Shown: positions 19,285-29,360, numbered from the stretch's first letter. The stretch: 64,000 nucleotides of DNA from Corallococcus soli (GCF_014930455.1 NZ_JAAIYO010000003.1:62001-126000); one strand, 5' to 3'. Notes: a model not told the origin generated them from the letters alone. Numbers and translations are program-made.

Positions 19285-20282
19285 GCCACCCGGGACCTCA
19301 ACTCCTGGGGCTGCTCCACCGTCCTCACGCGGCCCGCGATCCACTTGCGGAAGTGGGCGTCCAGGTCGTAGTGCTCCGGCGTCCAGCCGTCGCGCATGGT
19401 GCCGGTGATGAGGGAGCTGAAGAAGAGCTTCTTGCCGGTGAGGATCTCCTCGGTGCCCAGCGTGCCGTTGGGCCAGATGAGGCAGTAGTACCGGCTGTAG
19501 TTGACGGTGCGGTCGGAGAGCCGGATCTGCATGTCCGGGTACTTGAGCCGCAGCTTCTCCACGATGTCTTCGACCTGGGTCGTGTCCTCGGGCATGAGCT
19601 CACCGTAGATGTGGTGCGCCCGGCCCGCGGAGAGCGTCCACGACACGGCCCAGTCCCGGATGCCGCGCTCGTAGAGGAACTGGGCGAGCGCGGGGACCTC
19701 CTGGTGGTTGTGACGGTTGAGGCATGTGAGGATGCGCAGGGAGACGCCCGCGTCCTGGCAGAGGCTGATGGCCCGCAGGGTCTCCTGATAGGTATTGCCC
19801 TTGACGTTGCGGCTGGGGCGGATCTCGTTGTTCACCCGCTCGTCCATGGAGTCCAGGCTGATCTCCACGCGGGTGCACCGGCGCACGGACTTCATGGCCT
19901 GGCTGGACAGGAACGTGCCGTTCGTCCCGAGGATGGTGGCCACCCCGTTGTCGGTGAGCTTGTCGATGACCTGGAGGGTGTCCCGGCGCATCAGCGGCTC
20001 CCCCCCTGAGAGGATCTGCCGCATCACGCCCGCGCGGATGACCTCGTCCGCGACCTTGAGCTGCTGCGCGGTGGTGAGGCGCTCGGACGGGAGGTCCTCC
20101 ACGTTGCCGTAGCAGTGGATGCACTTGAGGTTGCAGGGGGCCGTCACCAGCCAGCCAACACCGATGGGGCTCTCCGGCGTGGGCGTGCAGCCGGCGTGCA
20201 CCTCCGCGGAGAACTCGTCCAACGTGTTGTCATAGAAGATCGTGCCCCAGCTCTCCCTGCGGGATCGGATGCGCGTGGACAT
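19281..20282 (-). CDS. Radical SAM enzyme of unknown substrate
   Basis: A 333-residue protein with the 4Fe-4S/AdoMet motif CNLKCIHC at 50-57 (C50, C54, C57), the glycine stretch LSGGEPL, and EISLDSMDE, all classic for MoaA/PqqE-like radical SAM enzymes. The N-terminal ESWGTIFYDNTLDEFSAEVH resembles the lead-in of peptide-modifying members. The C-terminus has few Cys (YYCLIWPNG), so there is no obvious SPASM domain with extra clusters. The ATG at 20282 is preferred over a TTG at 20315; AGGAG is 12 bases upstream. It is the first gene of radical SAM - Nudix - transporter. No precursor-peptide gene was found next to it. Confidence 0.88.
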   Translation of the reverse strand: MSTRIRSRRESWGTIFYDNTLDEFSAEVHAGCTPTPESPIGVGWLVTAPCNLKCIHCYGNVEDLPSERLTTAQQLKVADEVIRAGVMRQILSGGEPLMRRDTLQVIDKLTDNGVATILGTNGTFLSSQAMKSVRRCTRVEISLDSMDERVNNEIRPSRNVKGNTYQETLRAISLCQDAGVSLRILTCLNRHNHQEVPALAQFLYERGIRDWAVSWTLSAGRAHHIYGELMPEDTTQVEDIVEKLRLKYPDMQIRLSDRTVNYSRYYCLIWPNGTLGTEEILTGKKLFFSSLITGTMRDGWTPEHYDLDAHFRKWIAGRVRTVEQPQELRSRVA

Positions 20283-20467
20283 GGCCTGGATGGGCTCCTG
20301 GATGAAAAAAGACAAGGCCAGGGCCGCCGGGCCCCCTGGGCCCCGCTCGCCTGGTGCTCGCTCGTGATGGGGGGAGCCCCGTCCTCGGCAGCGCCAAGGA
20401 CTGCCTTCAGGGCCCGGACAACGGTGAGGCGACTGCTGACAACTCAGAAAACGAAAAAACCGGACTA

Positions 20468-20485
20468 TGTGACAGAATCGTCACA
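20468..20485. promoter_or_regulatory. Inverted repeat TGTGAC-6-GTCACA upstream of the radical SAM gene
   Basis: A perfect 6+6 inverted repeat in an AT-richer stretch (20440-20530) of the 398-base gap between the C45-family gene and the radical SAM gene. The inner spacing is two bases too long for a canonical Crp site. It is placed to act as an operator, about 185 bases before the radical SAM start. No gene could be supported in the rest of the gap (20283-20680). Confidence 0.5.
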
Positions 20486-20680
20486 ACATTACTTCACGGA
20501 ATTCCGCTTCTTGCAAGCACGGTTGAAAACATTCGCTGCGTGCGTTTCTCGCGGTCCAAACCTGACAGGTCGCGGTGAAACCTCTCACGGCTCGCCGAGG
20601 GAAGGTTCAGCGCTCCACTGCGAGGCCGGCGCCTCTGGATCAGACGGACACGGCGTGAATGATTTCGTCGGGCAAAGGCA

Positions 20681-21745
20681 TCACGGGGATGGGATCTCCC
20701 GGGTGGGCAGGAACAGGGTGTGACGGGTCCAGGTCGCGGAGGCCGGCTCGCCCCAGCACACCTCCACGAAGCCCTGGGTCGTGTGGGCCAGGAACGCGCC
20801 AAGGGTGCGCTCGCGGCAGATGCTGTCCGGGGCGTTCCGCCGGTCCGACAGCAGGGCCTTGAGCGTGGCGGGTGTCAGGTCGCGGCCGCCCAGCTCCCGG
20901 GCGCGGGCCAGGCGCGGCAGCGAGTCCGCCTGGGGCTCCCCCGCGAGCGTCGCGAGCCGGGGATCCAGGAAGTGGTTGGTGTGCGCGTGGAAGCCCAGGT
21001 CGCTGGCGTCGACCACGGCCATGCGCGTGGACGTCAGCTCCACGTTGACGATGCGGTCCCCGTGCGCCAGCAGGCAGTTGCCGCCGCCGCCCCGGGGCGT
21101 CCGCTCCAGGAAGTCCAGCGCGGCCTCGATAGAGGGCAGCTCCAGCAGGGCGCGTGACAGGTAGTCGAAGGGAAGGCCGATGCGGGCGTCCGGATCCGGC
21201 AGCCAGTCCATGAGCAGCGCCAGCCCATGGTGGTTCATCGCGGCGGAGCAGCCGGGGAGGGCCTGCACGTAACAGAGCGCGAGGAAGCGGTGCTCCCCGG
21301 CGCCCGGCGGCGTCACCGCCGCGTCCAGGACGAAGAGCTCCTGGGGGTTGGGGACCAGCGCGTCCTCGTTGTGACCCAGCAGCACTCCGCCCCCGGCCGT
21401 CCGGGACGCGAGGCTCGTGCAGCCATGCCGGTCCGGACGCTCCGGCGGAAGTCCTCCGGCGCTCAGGTACGCCAGGGCGTCGAAGGACACCTGGGCCGCG
21501 TCCGCCCGCGCGCGCAGCTCCGTCACCAGCCGCGGCGTCCAGCGCTCCGCGGCGTCGATGGCGGGGGCCATGCGTTCGTGGAGCGCGTCCTCGCCCAATC
21601 CGTCCTGGTGGAGTTGGAGCAGCGCCGAGCGGACCGTCTCCTGGATGGCACCGCGAAAGGCATGGCCGATCGCCGCGCCCACGTCCGCGTGTCCGCCCTT
21701 CGCCTGGAGGTAGGGCAGCGTCGCCCCGTTGGAAACCCTGGCCAT
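20681..21745 (-). CDS. C45-family Ntn hydrolase (AAT-like)
   Basis: A 354-residue protein resembling the acyl-CoA:6-aminopenicillanate acyltransferase/C45 peptidase family. These are made as inactive precursors that cut themselves before a Cys, which becomes the nucleophile. The site is visible as HGCTS with G108-C109, close to the Gly102-Cys103 of the fungal enzyme; LLGHNEDAL and MNHHGLALLMDWL follow as expected. The substrate (an amide or peptide bond) is unknown. AGGAGA lies 7 bases before the ATG at 21745. It is upstream of the radical SAM gene on the same strand but 398 bases away, so co-transcription is uncertain. The selenocysteine tRNA lies 143 bases further upstream. Confidence 0.82.
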   Translation of the reverse strand: MARVSNGATLPYLQAKGGHADVGAAIGHAFRGAIQETVRSALLQLHQDGLGEDALHERMAPAIDAAERWTPRLVTELRARADAAQVSFDALAYLSAGGLPPERPDRHGCTSLASRTAGGGVLLGHNEDALVPNPQELFVLDAAVTPPGAGEHRFLALCYVQALPGCSAAMNHHGLALLMDWLPDPDARIGLPFDYLSRALLELPSIEAALDFLERTPRGGGGNCLLAHGDRIVNVELTSTRMAVVDASDLGFHAHTNHFLDPRLATLAGEPQADSLPRLARARELGGRDLTPATLKALLSDRRNAPDSICRERTLGAFLAHTTQGFVEVCWGEPASATWTRHTLFLPTREIPSP

Positions 21746-21888
21746 CGGTGTGTCTCCTCGCCGCGTGCCCGCCTCCATGGGCAAGGGACCGAGGCAGGTG
21801 TCACTGGAGTAGGGCCGGGCCCTGCGCGTCCAACGGAATCGCCCCGGCGGATCCGCCGGACGTCAGGGCGATCACGGGCGCGCAAGGT

Positions 21889-21986
21889 GGCGGTAGGGCA
21901 CGGGAATCGAACTCGCCAGGGACTGCTCTCGCAGCCCCTCACCGGTTTTGAAGACCGGGCCGGCCACCAGGTCCGGAGGCCCTACC
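21889..21986 (-). tRNA. selC: tRNA-Sec (anticodon UCA), with encoded CCA
   Basis: On the minus strand, a 98-base tRNA with an 8-bp acceptor stem GGTAGGGC/GCCCTACC, discriminator G and encoded CCA. The anticodon stem CCGGT/ACCGG closes the loop CTTCAAA, which places TCA at 34-36. A long variable arm forms an 8-pair hairpin (GGGGCTGC-GAGA-GCAGTCCC, one G-T). The long acceptor and variable arms with UCA mark tRNA-Sec, which reads UGA during selenoprotein synthesis. The T stem appears to hold one A-C mismatch. No selA, selB or selD lies in this window. Confidence 0.92.
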
Positions 21987-22044
21987 GCGTGGGATTACCG
22001 CCGCTCGGGCCGGCCCCGTCAACCCACGGCTCGCGTTGGCGGCC

Positions 22045-22335
22045 CTACTGACAGATGCCCGGGCAGTCCGCGCTCGCCCCGGGCGCGCACGTATCGGACG
22101 GATCATCCACGCAGCCCGTCCCCGTCGCGCAACCGCCAAAGAGCCCGCCGCAACACCGGAGGTACCCCTCCGGCACGTCGCACGACGTCCCGAAGCTCTG
22201 GCACGTCCCCGTCGGTGAGCGCGCGAACACCACCACCTGCGGGCAGACGATGGGCTCTTCCTCGTCGTCCCCCGAGCAGGCCCCGAGTCCCAGCATCGCC
22301 ACCGTCATCAGCCCCAGCCGCATCCATGTCTTCAT
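22045..22335 (-). CDS. Small Cys-rich lipoprotein
   Basis: A 96-residue hypothetical lipoprotein. The signal (MKTWMRLGLMTVAMLGLGAC) gives a lipidated Cys20, followed by an acidic stretch (GDDEEE) and about ten Cys residues in the mature part (CDVPEGYLRCCGGLFGGC, CAPGASADCPGICQ), suggesting a small disulfide-rich surface domain. No function is recognised. The start at 22335 gives the best signal, though it lacks an obvious ribosome site. It lies 29 bases after the TPR-zincin gene on the same strand. Confidence 0.72.
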   Translation of the reverse strand: MKTWMRLGLMTVAMLGLGACSGDDEEEPIVCPQVVVFARSPTGTCQSFGTSCDVPEGYLRCCGGLFGGCATGTGCVDDPSDTCAPGASADCPGICQ

Positions 22336-22364
22336 GGCGGGCATCAGGGCAGGGGAGGTGGGTG

Positions 22365-23438
22365 CTAGTCCAGGCCCCGCTCCCACAGGTCGTCTTCGTC
22401 CAGACCCATCAGGTGTCCGACCTCGTGCATCACCGTGATGCCAATCTGTTCGATCAGCTCCTCACGGGTGCGCGCGAAGCGCTCCAGGTTCCGCTGGTAC
22501 AGCACGATGGACGCCGGGAAGTGATCCGCCGCGTCCGTCACGCTGCGCTCTCCCACCGGCGTGCCCCGGAACACGCCCAGGATGCACGGCGACAGGGGCG
22601 GCTGCTGACCCAGCAGGTCCTCATCCGACGGCAGGTCCTCCACCGCCAGCGTGACGTTGTCCATGTACTGCTTCACCTGCGCGGGCAGGGCGCGCATGGC
22701 GTCCTCCACCGCGCGGTCGAAGGCCGCCTCCTCCAGGGCCACCGGCGGCGGGAGCTCCTCGGGCGCCAGCGCCTGCGCGCGCGTGAAGCGCTTCTTCGCC
22801 TCGCGGGCATCCCCGTGCCGCTCCGCGATGAGCCCCAGGTAGTGGTGCGCCCAGGCCTCGTCCGGCGCGTCCTTCAACACCCGCTCGAAGGACGCCTGCG
22901 CGGGCGGGAAGCGGCACAGCTCGAACAGCGCGATGCCCCGCTCCAGCTGCGCATCCCGCGAGCGCGGCATGTGCTCCAGCGCCGCGTCCAGGCTCTTGAG
23001 GGCCGCCTCGCACTCGCCCAATTGGTTCAGGCCCATGCCCTCCAGCAGGAGGAACTCGTAGACGAGCTCCACGTCGTCGGCCTTCTGCGCCTGCTTCCGG
23101 CCCCGGGCACACCACTCCAGCCCCTCCTCCACCGCCTCCCGGTCCTCGCCCGTGCGGCAGACCAGGAACTCGGCCGCGCCGAAGAGGATCTCCAGGTCCT
23201 CGGGCGCGACCTTCAGGGCGGCCCCGTAGGCCCGGCCCGCGTCCTCCAGCCGACCCACCTCCACCAGCGCCGCAGCCCGGTAGTGCAGGGCTTCTGGTGA
23301 CTCCGGGACGTCCTTGAGGATGGCCTCGGCCCGGGAAAGCGCGGCTTCGAAGTCGGTGGCGTCGAAGGCGTCCGCCACCTGGTCCAGTCGCGCGTCCACG
23401 CCCTGCGCCTCCCCTTGCTTCGCCGTGCGCTTCATCAT
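22365..23438 (-). CDS. TPR protein with C-terminal zincin-like metallopeptidase domain
   Basis: A 357-residue protein. Residues about 15-230 are TPR-type helical repeats (ALHYRAAALVEVGRLEDAGRAY, EAWAHHYLGLIAERHGDAREA). The C-terminal domain (about 240-357) matches the small bacterial metallopeptidase family with HEVGHLMGLDEDDL: H338, E339 and H342 form HExxH, with Asp/Glu just after. It appears cytoplasmic, with no signal. The substrate is unknown. The start MMKRTAKQG at 23438 is divergent from the single-domain receiver gene with an 88-base gap. The small lipoprotein gene follows. Confidence 0.85.
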   Translation of the reverse strand: MMKRTAKQGEAQGVDARLDQVADAFDATDFEAALSRAEAILKDVPESPEALHYRAAALVEVGRLEDAGRAYGAALKVAPEDLEILFGAAEFLVCRTGEDREAVEEGLEWCARGRKQAQKADDVELVYEFLLLEGMGLNQLGECEAALKSLDAALEHMPRSRDAQLERGIALFELCRFPPAQASFERVLKDAPDEAWAHHYLGLIAERHGDAREAKKRFTRAQALAPEELPPPVALEEAAFDRAVEDAMRALPAQVKQYMDNVTLAVEDLPSDEDLLGQQPPLSPCILGVFRGTPVGERSVTDAADHFPASIVLYQRNLERFARTREELIEQIGITVMHEVGHLMGLDEDDLWERGLD

Positions 23439-23526
23439 ACGGCCGGGCAGCTAAGAAGCCGTGCTTCGCGTTGTCAACGACCGGCGTCGCTGTTACCTTC
23501 CAGCGCCCCGTTTTGCCCAAGTCCCC

Positions 23527-23883
23527 GTGAACATCCTGGTCGTAGACGACGATTACGAGCTGTGCACCATGCTCTCTCGCTATCTGGAGATGCATGGCTA
23601 CACCGTGTTCTCGGCGTCGGATGCCCTGCAGGCGCTGGACATCATGGAGCGGCACCCCGTGGGGCTGGTCATCACCGACTACCTGATGCCCCACCTGGAC
23701 GGCATCCACTTCACGGAGATGCTCAAGGCGGACCCCCGCTTCCAGTCCATCTCCGTCCTGATGATGACGGCCAGCAACGACGCCAACATCTCCGACCGGG
23801 GCCTGCGCAAGGGTGTGGCCATCACCCTCCAGAAGCCCCTGGACATGGGGCAGCTGCTGAACCTCGTGCGCTTCGCCGAGTAG
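23527..23883 (+). CDS. Single-domain response regulator (receiver only)
   Basis: A 118-residue CheY-like protein: acidic pocket D7-D9 (ILVVDDDYEL), phospho-acceptor D51 (VITDYLMPHLDG), Thr in LMMTAS and the conserved Lys in LQKPLD. With no output domain, it must act by binding a partner or as a phosphate relay. The GTG at 23527 begins the domain exactly. No kinase is adjacent on the same strand; the hybrid kinase at 25853-27385 is the closest candidate. GroEL follows after a 177-base gap with its own promoter, so this is likely a one-gene unit. An imperfect stem (CGCCCGG 23884-23890, complement 23911-23917) follows the stop. Confidence 0.9.
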   Translation: MNILVVDDDYELCTMLSRYLEMHGYTVFSASDALQALDIMERHPVGLVITDYLMPHLDGIHFTEMLKADPRFQSISVLMMTASNDANISDRGLRKGVAITLQKPLDMGQLLNLVRFAE

Positions 23884-23959
23884 CGCCCGGCAGTCGCCTG
23901 GGCCCCCCGTCCGGGCGGGCTGGAAGGCGTCCGCGGGGCCACACGTTTGCCCCTTTCCG

Positions 23960-24012
23960 TTGACATCGTCGATGCGACCCTTATGTTGGCGCTCGACATG
24001 GCCGAGTGCTAA
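23960..24012 (+). promoter_or_regulatory. groEL promoter with CIRCE (HrcA) operator
   Basis: A -35 TTGACA (23960-23965) and -10-like TATGTT (23982-23987), 16 bases apart, precede an inverted repeat TTGGCGCTC-N9-GAGTGCTAA (23986-24012). The right arm is the perfect CIRCE arm; the left arm has two changes from TTAGCACTC. It overlaps the -10, so HrcA binding would block transcription until heat shock. Confidence 0.88.
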
Positions 24013-25710
<1,698 letters not shown>

Positions 25711-25852
25711 GCCACCCGCTCAGTGTGAGTCCCACCGGGGACGGGCCTTCAGGGGCCCCTCCCTGGTGAGCTTCCGGCCCCGTGGGCCTCGCGCGATGCG
25801 GGGCACCCGGGGCCGGGGCATTTCCAGCGGTGCGCGAAGCGCCCTGCGTCCT

Positions 25853-27385
25853 TCAGGAGGGCACGGGCTTCTTGAACGCGAGCCCCAGCTCCCGGCTGAG
25901 CGCGGCGGTGTCGGAGAGCAGCTTGGGCAGGCACGCGGCGGCCCCGGCGCGCAGCGACGCCAGCGCGGTCTCCATCGTGAGGTGTTCGGCGAGCACCACG
26001 AAGGGCGTGCCCTGGCTCAGCGCGCGGCCCAGCTCTAGCGCCTTCTTTCCGTACGCCGGCGCGAAGTCCCACGACACCACCACGCCCACGGGCGGATCCA
26101 TCGCGGCCACCTCGGAGCCGGCGATGATGCGCGCCTCCAACCCCAGCAGGGCCAGGGCTTCCGTAATCTGCCGCGCGGTGGCCGGGTTGTCCTCCAGCAC
26201 GTCCACCCGTCGCGCCGTGGGGCTGGCGACGGGGGCGGGCGCGGACGGGGGCGCGTACAGCCCCTGGCGCAGCAGCGCTCGCACCTGGCGGATGTCGTCG
26301 AAGGGCTTGAGCAGGTAGTCCACCACGCCCAGTTGCAGCGCCTGCTGCGTCGTCACCAGCGAGGGGTAGCCCGTCATCAAAATCACGCGCGAGGTGGGAT
26401 TGAGCCGCCGCGCGTGCTGGGCCAGCTCCAGGCCGGACAGGCCCGGCAGGTTCTTGTCCGTGACGATGAGGTCCACCGGGGTGGAGCGCAGCAGCTCCAG
26501 CGCGGCCTCGCCCGTGGCCGCTTCAATGACTTCGCACTCCTTGTCCATCAGGTCCTTGAAGACCATCCGGATGATGCCCTCGTCGTCCACCACCAGCAGG
26601 CGCTTGCGCTGCGGCAGCGGCGCGTCCGTGGGTGGAAAGAGCACGCGGAACACCGTGGCCGGGGGCGGCACCTCGTGCATCGCCGACGGGGGCGCGAGCG
26701 AGATCTGCGCGTGGTGCTCCTGCGCGATGCGCCGACAGACGGCGAGCCCCAGGCCGGTGCCGCGCTTGTTGGCGGTGACGTAGGGCTCGAAGATGCGCGC
26801 GCGCAGCTCCTCGGGGATGCCCGGGCCCCAGTCCGCCACGTACAGCGCGGGCGAGGCGCCCTCGTGCGCGAGCCGCACCTTCACCCGGCCCCGGCCGGCC
26901 ATGGCGTCACGCGCGTTGTTGAGCAGGTTGAGCGTGAGCTGTTCGATGAGCCGCGCGTTGCCCAGGATGGTGAGGTCCTCGGGCGCCTCCACCTCCAGAG
27001 AGATGCGGGCCGAGTCCGGGTTGACGCTGAACACCTTCGCCGCGGCCCAGATGGGCGCGGCCAGGGACTGGCGCTGCTGCGGGGCCGGCCGCTCGCTGGC
27101 CAGGCGGATGAAGTCGGCGACGATCTGCTCCATCCGTTCCACCTGCGCGAGCAGCAGCTTCAGGGGGCCACTGGAGCCCCCTTCCTCGGCGAGCAGCTGG
27201 GCGTACGCCTTCGCGCCCAGCAGGGGCTGGCGCAGCTCATGGAGGACCTCGGCGGCGACCTGGTGGGTGTGCGCGTTGGCGCGCTGCAGGGCCACCGCCG
27301 CGAGTCGTGCCGCGGGCAGGTCCCCTGCTTCCAGGGCCTGGAGCAGTTGCGCGAGCGGCGAGGGGGTCTCCATGCCGGGGAGCAT
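25853..27385 (-). CDS. Hybrid histidine kinase with two receiver domains
   Basis: A 510-residue soluble kinase. Residues 1-40 are a short helical lead, then the H box VLHELRQPLLGAKAYAQLL with phospho-His H49, an ATPase domain (NNARDAM, ADWGPGIP, GTGLGLAV), a receiver (LLVVDDEGIIR; IVTDKNLPG with the phospho-Asp; LLKPF), and a second, degenerate receiver (RVDVLEDNPATAR; VVSWDFAP). No membrane segment or sensor domain is present, so input likely comes from a partner. The start may be the ATG at 27385 or 27373; neither has a clear ribosome site. It is convergent with groEL and divergent from encC. Confidence 0.88.
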   Translation of the reverse strand: MLPGMETPSPLAQLLQALEAGDLPAARLAAVALQRANAHTHQVAAEVLHELRQPLLGAKAYAQLLAEEGGSSGPLKLLLAQVERMEQIVADFIRLASERPAPQQRQSLAAPIWAAAKVFSVNPDSARISLEVEAPEDLTILGNARLIEQLTLNLLNNARDAMAGRGRVKVRLAHEGASPALYVADWGPGIPEELRARIFEPYVTANKRGTGLGLAVCRRIAQEHHAQISLAPPSAMHEVPPPATVFRVLFPPTDAPLPQRKRLLVVDDEGIIRMVFKDLMDKECEVIEAATGEAALELLRSTPVDLIVTDKNLPGLSGLELAQHARRLNPTSRVILMTGYPSLVTTQQALQLGVVDYLLKPFDDIRQVRALLRQGLYAPPSAPAPVASPTARRVDVLEDNPATARQITEALALLGLEARIIAGSEVAAMDPPVGVVVSWDFAPAYGKKALELGRALSQGTPFVVLAEHLTMETALASLRAGAAACLPKLLSDTAALSRELGLAFKKPVPS

Positions 27386-27540
27386 GGCGGAGGCGGGTGT
27401 TCACGCGCAACGCACCCCCGGCCGGAATCGGTTGACCCCGCCGCCGCTCGCACGGATGCTCGCGGGCACCCTCCCACCGGCGTCCGGACGGCGACGTGCG
27501 GAACGCCCGGGAGGAGGGTTCCCCTGTCGCAGAGGTCCGC

Positions 27541-27933
27541 ATGCCGCAGACGAACCCGTTCCACTCGCTGGTGCCCCGGAAGCTGACGGACTCCGAACTG
27601 GCCCGCTCCATCCGGCTCAACATCGAGGCGGAACTGGACGCCATCAACCTCTACGCCGCACACCTGGACGCGACGGACAACGAAGAGGCCAAGGCCATCC
27701 TGCGCCACGTCATGGACGAGGAGCGCGAGCACGCGGCCCTGTTCTGGCAGCTCATCGCCCGGTTGGATCCCGCGCAGGCCCAGCACGACCGCGAGGCGTC
27801 GCGGAAGTACCACCTCATCACCACCGGCGCGTCCCACGAGGAGGTGGAGGCGGTGGGCGAGGGCGGCGGCGGCGCCGCCGAAGCGGATCCGGAGCTGCCC
27901 AAGCGCCTCACCGTGGGCAGCCTGCGCAAGTAG
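27541..27933 (+). CDS. encC: Encapsulin cargo ferritin-like protein (EncC-type)
   Basis: A 130-residue protein. Residues 20-70 form a ferritin-like helical pair with the iron ligands of encapsulated ferritins: E31 and the E61-x2-H64 set in MDEEREHAALF. The last residues, KRLTVGSLRK, are the encapsulin-loading peptide known from Myxococcus cargo proteins (LTVGSLR-type), so this protein should be packed inside an encapsulin shell and oxidise iron there. A Gly/Ala-rich linker (about 100-120) precedes the tag. ATG 27541 has AGAGG 5 bases upstream; an ATG/GTG further up would add residues without a ribosome site. The shell gene is not in the window. The Myxococcus protein EncC also lies outside the shell operon. 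Confidence 0.9.
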   Translation: MPQTNPFHSLVPRKLTDSELARSIRLNIEAELDAINLYAAHLDATDNEEAKAILRHVMDEEREHAALFWQLIARLDPAQAQHDREASRKYHLITTGASHEEVEAVGEGGGGAAEADPELPKRLTVGSLRK

Positions 27934-27955
27934 GGCCCAGCCCGCGGGCCCGCGT

Positions 27956-27968
27956 CCGGGTTGCCCGG
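27956..27968. terminator. Short GC hairpin between convergent genes
   Basis: CCGGG-TTG-CCCGG lies in the 41-base gap between encC and the convergent GGDEF gene, next to another palindrome CCCGCGGGCCCG. It could terminate both. There is no U-tract. Confidence 0.4.
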
Positions 27969-27974
27969 GCGCCG

Positions 27975-29360
27975 TCAGTCCTGCGGGTTCGGCGTCGGCG
28001 GCCCCTGGCGACGCTCGGCCGGGGTGGCCTCCAGGTCCTGCGCCGCCATGTAGACGACGTTCCGGGTGCCGCGCTTGCCCCGGTACATCGCCCGGTCGGA
28101 CAGGTCCAGCAGGTGGTCCTTGTCCTGGGCGTGTTCGGGGAAGCTGGCCACGCCGATGCAGGTGGTGAGCTTGATGGCCAGCCCCTCGCGGCCCAGGAAC
28201 TGGTGGGTCTCCATGGTGCGGCGGATGCGCTCGGCCACCTTGAGGGCGCCGCCGGAGTCGGTGCCCCGCAGCAGCACGACGTACTCGTCGCCGCCGAAGC
28301 GCGCCACCACGTCCGGGTCGCGCACGCAGCCCTTGAGCACGCGCGCGGCCTCCACCAGCACCCGCGAGCCCACCAGGTGCCCGTGCGTGTCGTTGATGGC
28401 CTTGAAGCGGTCCAGGTCCAGGAACAGCAGGGAGAAGGGCCGCTGCGTCTGCACGGCCTCGTTCACCTCGCGGTCCAGCACGAGCTGCAGGTAGCGCGTG
28501 TTGAACAGGCGGGTGAGGTCGTCCACGTACGCCAGGTCCTCCACGGCGGCGAAGCGGCCCAGGTTGCGCAGCGCCAGCGCCCAGTTGCGCACCAGGAAGC
28601 TGACCGTCTCCGGGTGGTGCTCCGGGGGAGCGCTGTCGTGGAAGAGCACCGCGTGGCCCAGCACCGTGTCGCCGTCCACGGCGGGGAAGGTGAGGGTGCG
28701 CGGCCATGGCACCTGGAGCCCATCGAGCAGCAGGGCCTCCCGTGAAGTGGACAGCCGCTCGGTGAGCACCGGCACCAGCGTGTCGTGCAGGTCCTGCGGC
28801 AGTCCGCGCATGCCGTGCGCGCGGAAGCCCGCGCTGGGGTCGCGCTCCAGCAGCATCACCGCGGAGGCGCCGGCCATGGACTCCAGCGCGTCCGCGGCGG
28901 CCGTGGCCAGCTTTTCGCGGTCGAGCGTGGTGGCGATCCGCTGGCCCGCCTCCAGGAGCGCGACGTGCTGGCGCAGGGAGGCGTTCTCGCGCATCAGGTC
29001 GCGGGTGGTGAGCGCGCGGCGCAGGGCGTGCTGCAGGGCCTCTGGCGCCACGGGCTTGACGAGGTACTCCGCCGCGCCGCTCTTGATGGCGCGCACCGCG
29101 GGCGCCACCTTGTCGAGCCCGGTGATGACCACCACCTCCACGCCGGGGTGGCGCTCGCGCACATGGCGGAGCACCTCCATGCCGTCGCCGCCGGGCAGGA
29201 TGAGGTCGGTCACCACCGCGTCGAACCGCTCCGCGGAGAGGGCGGCCTTCGCGTCCGCCACGGTGGCCACGGCCGTGACGATGTGTCCCGCGGCCGTGAG
29301 GTAGTCGCCGTAGAGGTTGCGGGCGATCTTTTCGTCGTCGACGAGGAGCAGTCGCGCCAT
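27975..29360 (-). CDS. Response regulator diguanylate cyclase (REC-GAF-like-GGDEF)
   Basis: A 461-residue protein. The receiver (1-120) has LLLVDDEKIARN, phospho-Asp in VVTDLILPGGDG and LVKPV. A coiled-coil and GAF-like sensor region follows (about 125-285), then GGDEF (about 290-445) with the active site RFGGDEYV. The inhibitory I-site RDPD lies exactly five residues upstream, so feedback by c-di-GMP is expected. It should make c-di-GMP from two GTP on phosphorylation. The gene is divergent from the double-CheW gene, whose possible ATG start overlaps this one by two bases, and it neighbours romR, suggesting a link to motility signalling. Confidence 0.92.
   Translation of the reverse strand: MARLLLVDDEKIARNLYGDYLTAAGHIVTAVATVADAKAALSAERFDAVVTDLILPGGDGMEVLRHVRERHPGVEVVVITGLDKVAPAVRAIKSGAAEYLVKPVAPEALQHALRRALTTRDLMRENASLRQHVALLEAGQRIATTLDREKLATAAADALESMAGASAVMLLERDPSAGFRAHGMRGLPQDLHDTLVPVLTERLSTSREALLLDGLQVPWPRTLTFPAVDGDTVLGHAVLFHDSAPPEHHPETVSFLVRNWALALRNLGRFAAVEDLAYVDDLTRLFNTRYLQLVLDREVNEAVQTQRPFSLLFLDLDRFKAINDTHGHLVGSRVLVEAARVLKGCVRDPDVVARFGGDEYVVLLRGTDSGGALKVAERIRRTMETHQFLGREGLAIKLTTCIGVASFPEHAQDKDHLLDLSDRAMYRGKRGTRNVVYMAAQDLEATPAERRQGPPTPNPQD

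Noticed and set aside
20468-20485. Canonical Crp site
   Set aside because: The TGTGA/TCACA halves are 8 bases apart instead of 6, so only an inverted repeat of unknown regulator is claimed.
20354-20578. 74-residue plus-strand frame in the gap before the radical SAM gene, considered as a precursor peptide
   Set aside because: It is on the wrong strand, has no ribosome site and no leader/core pattern. Short minus-strand frames of 12-13 codons in this gap were also unconvincing.
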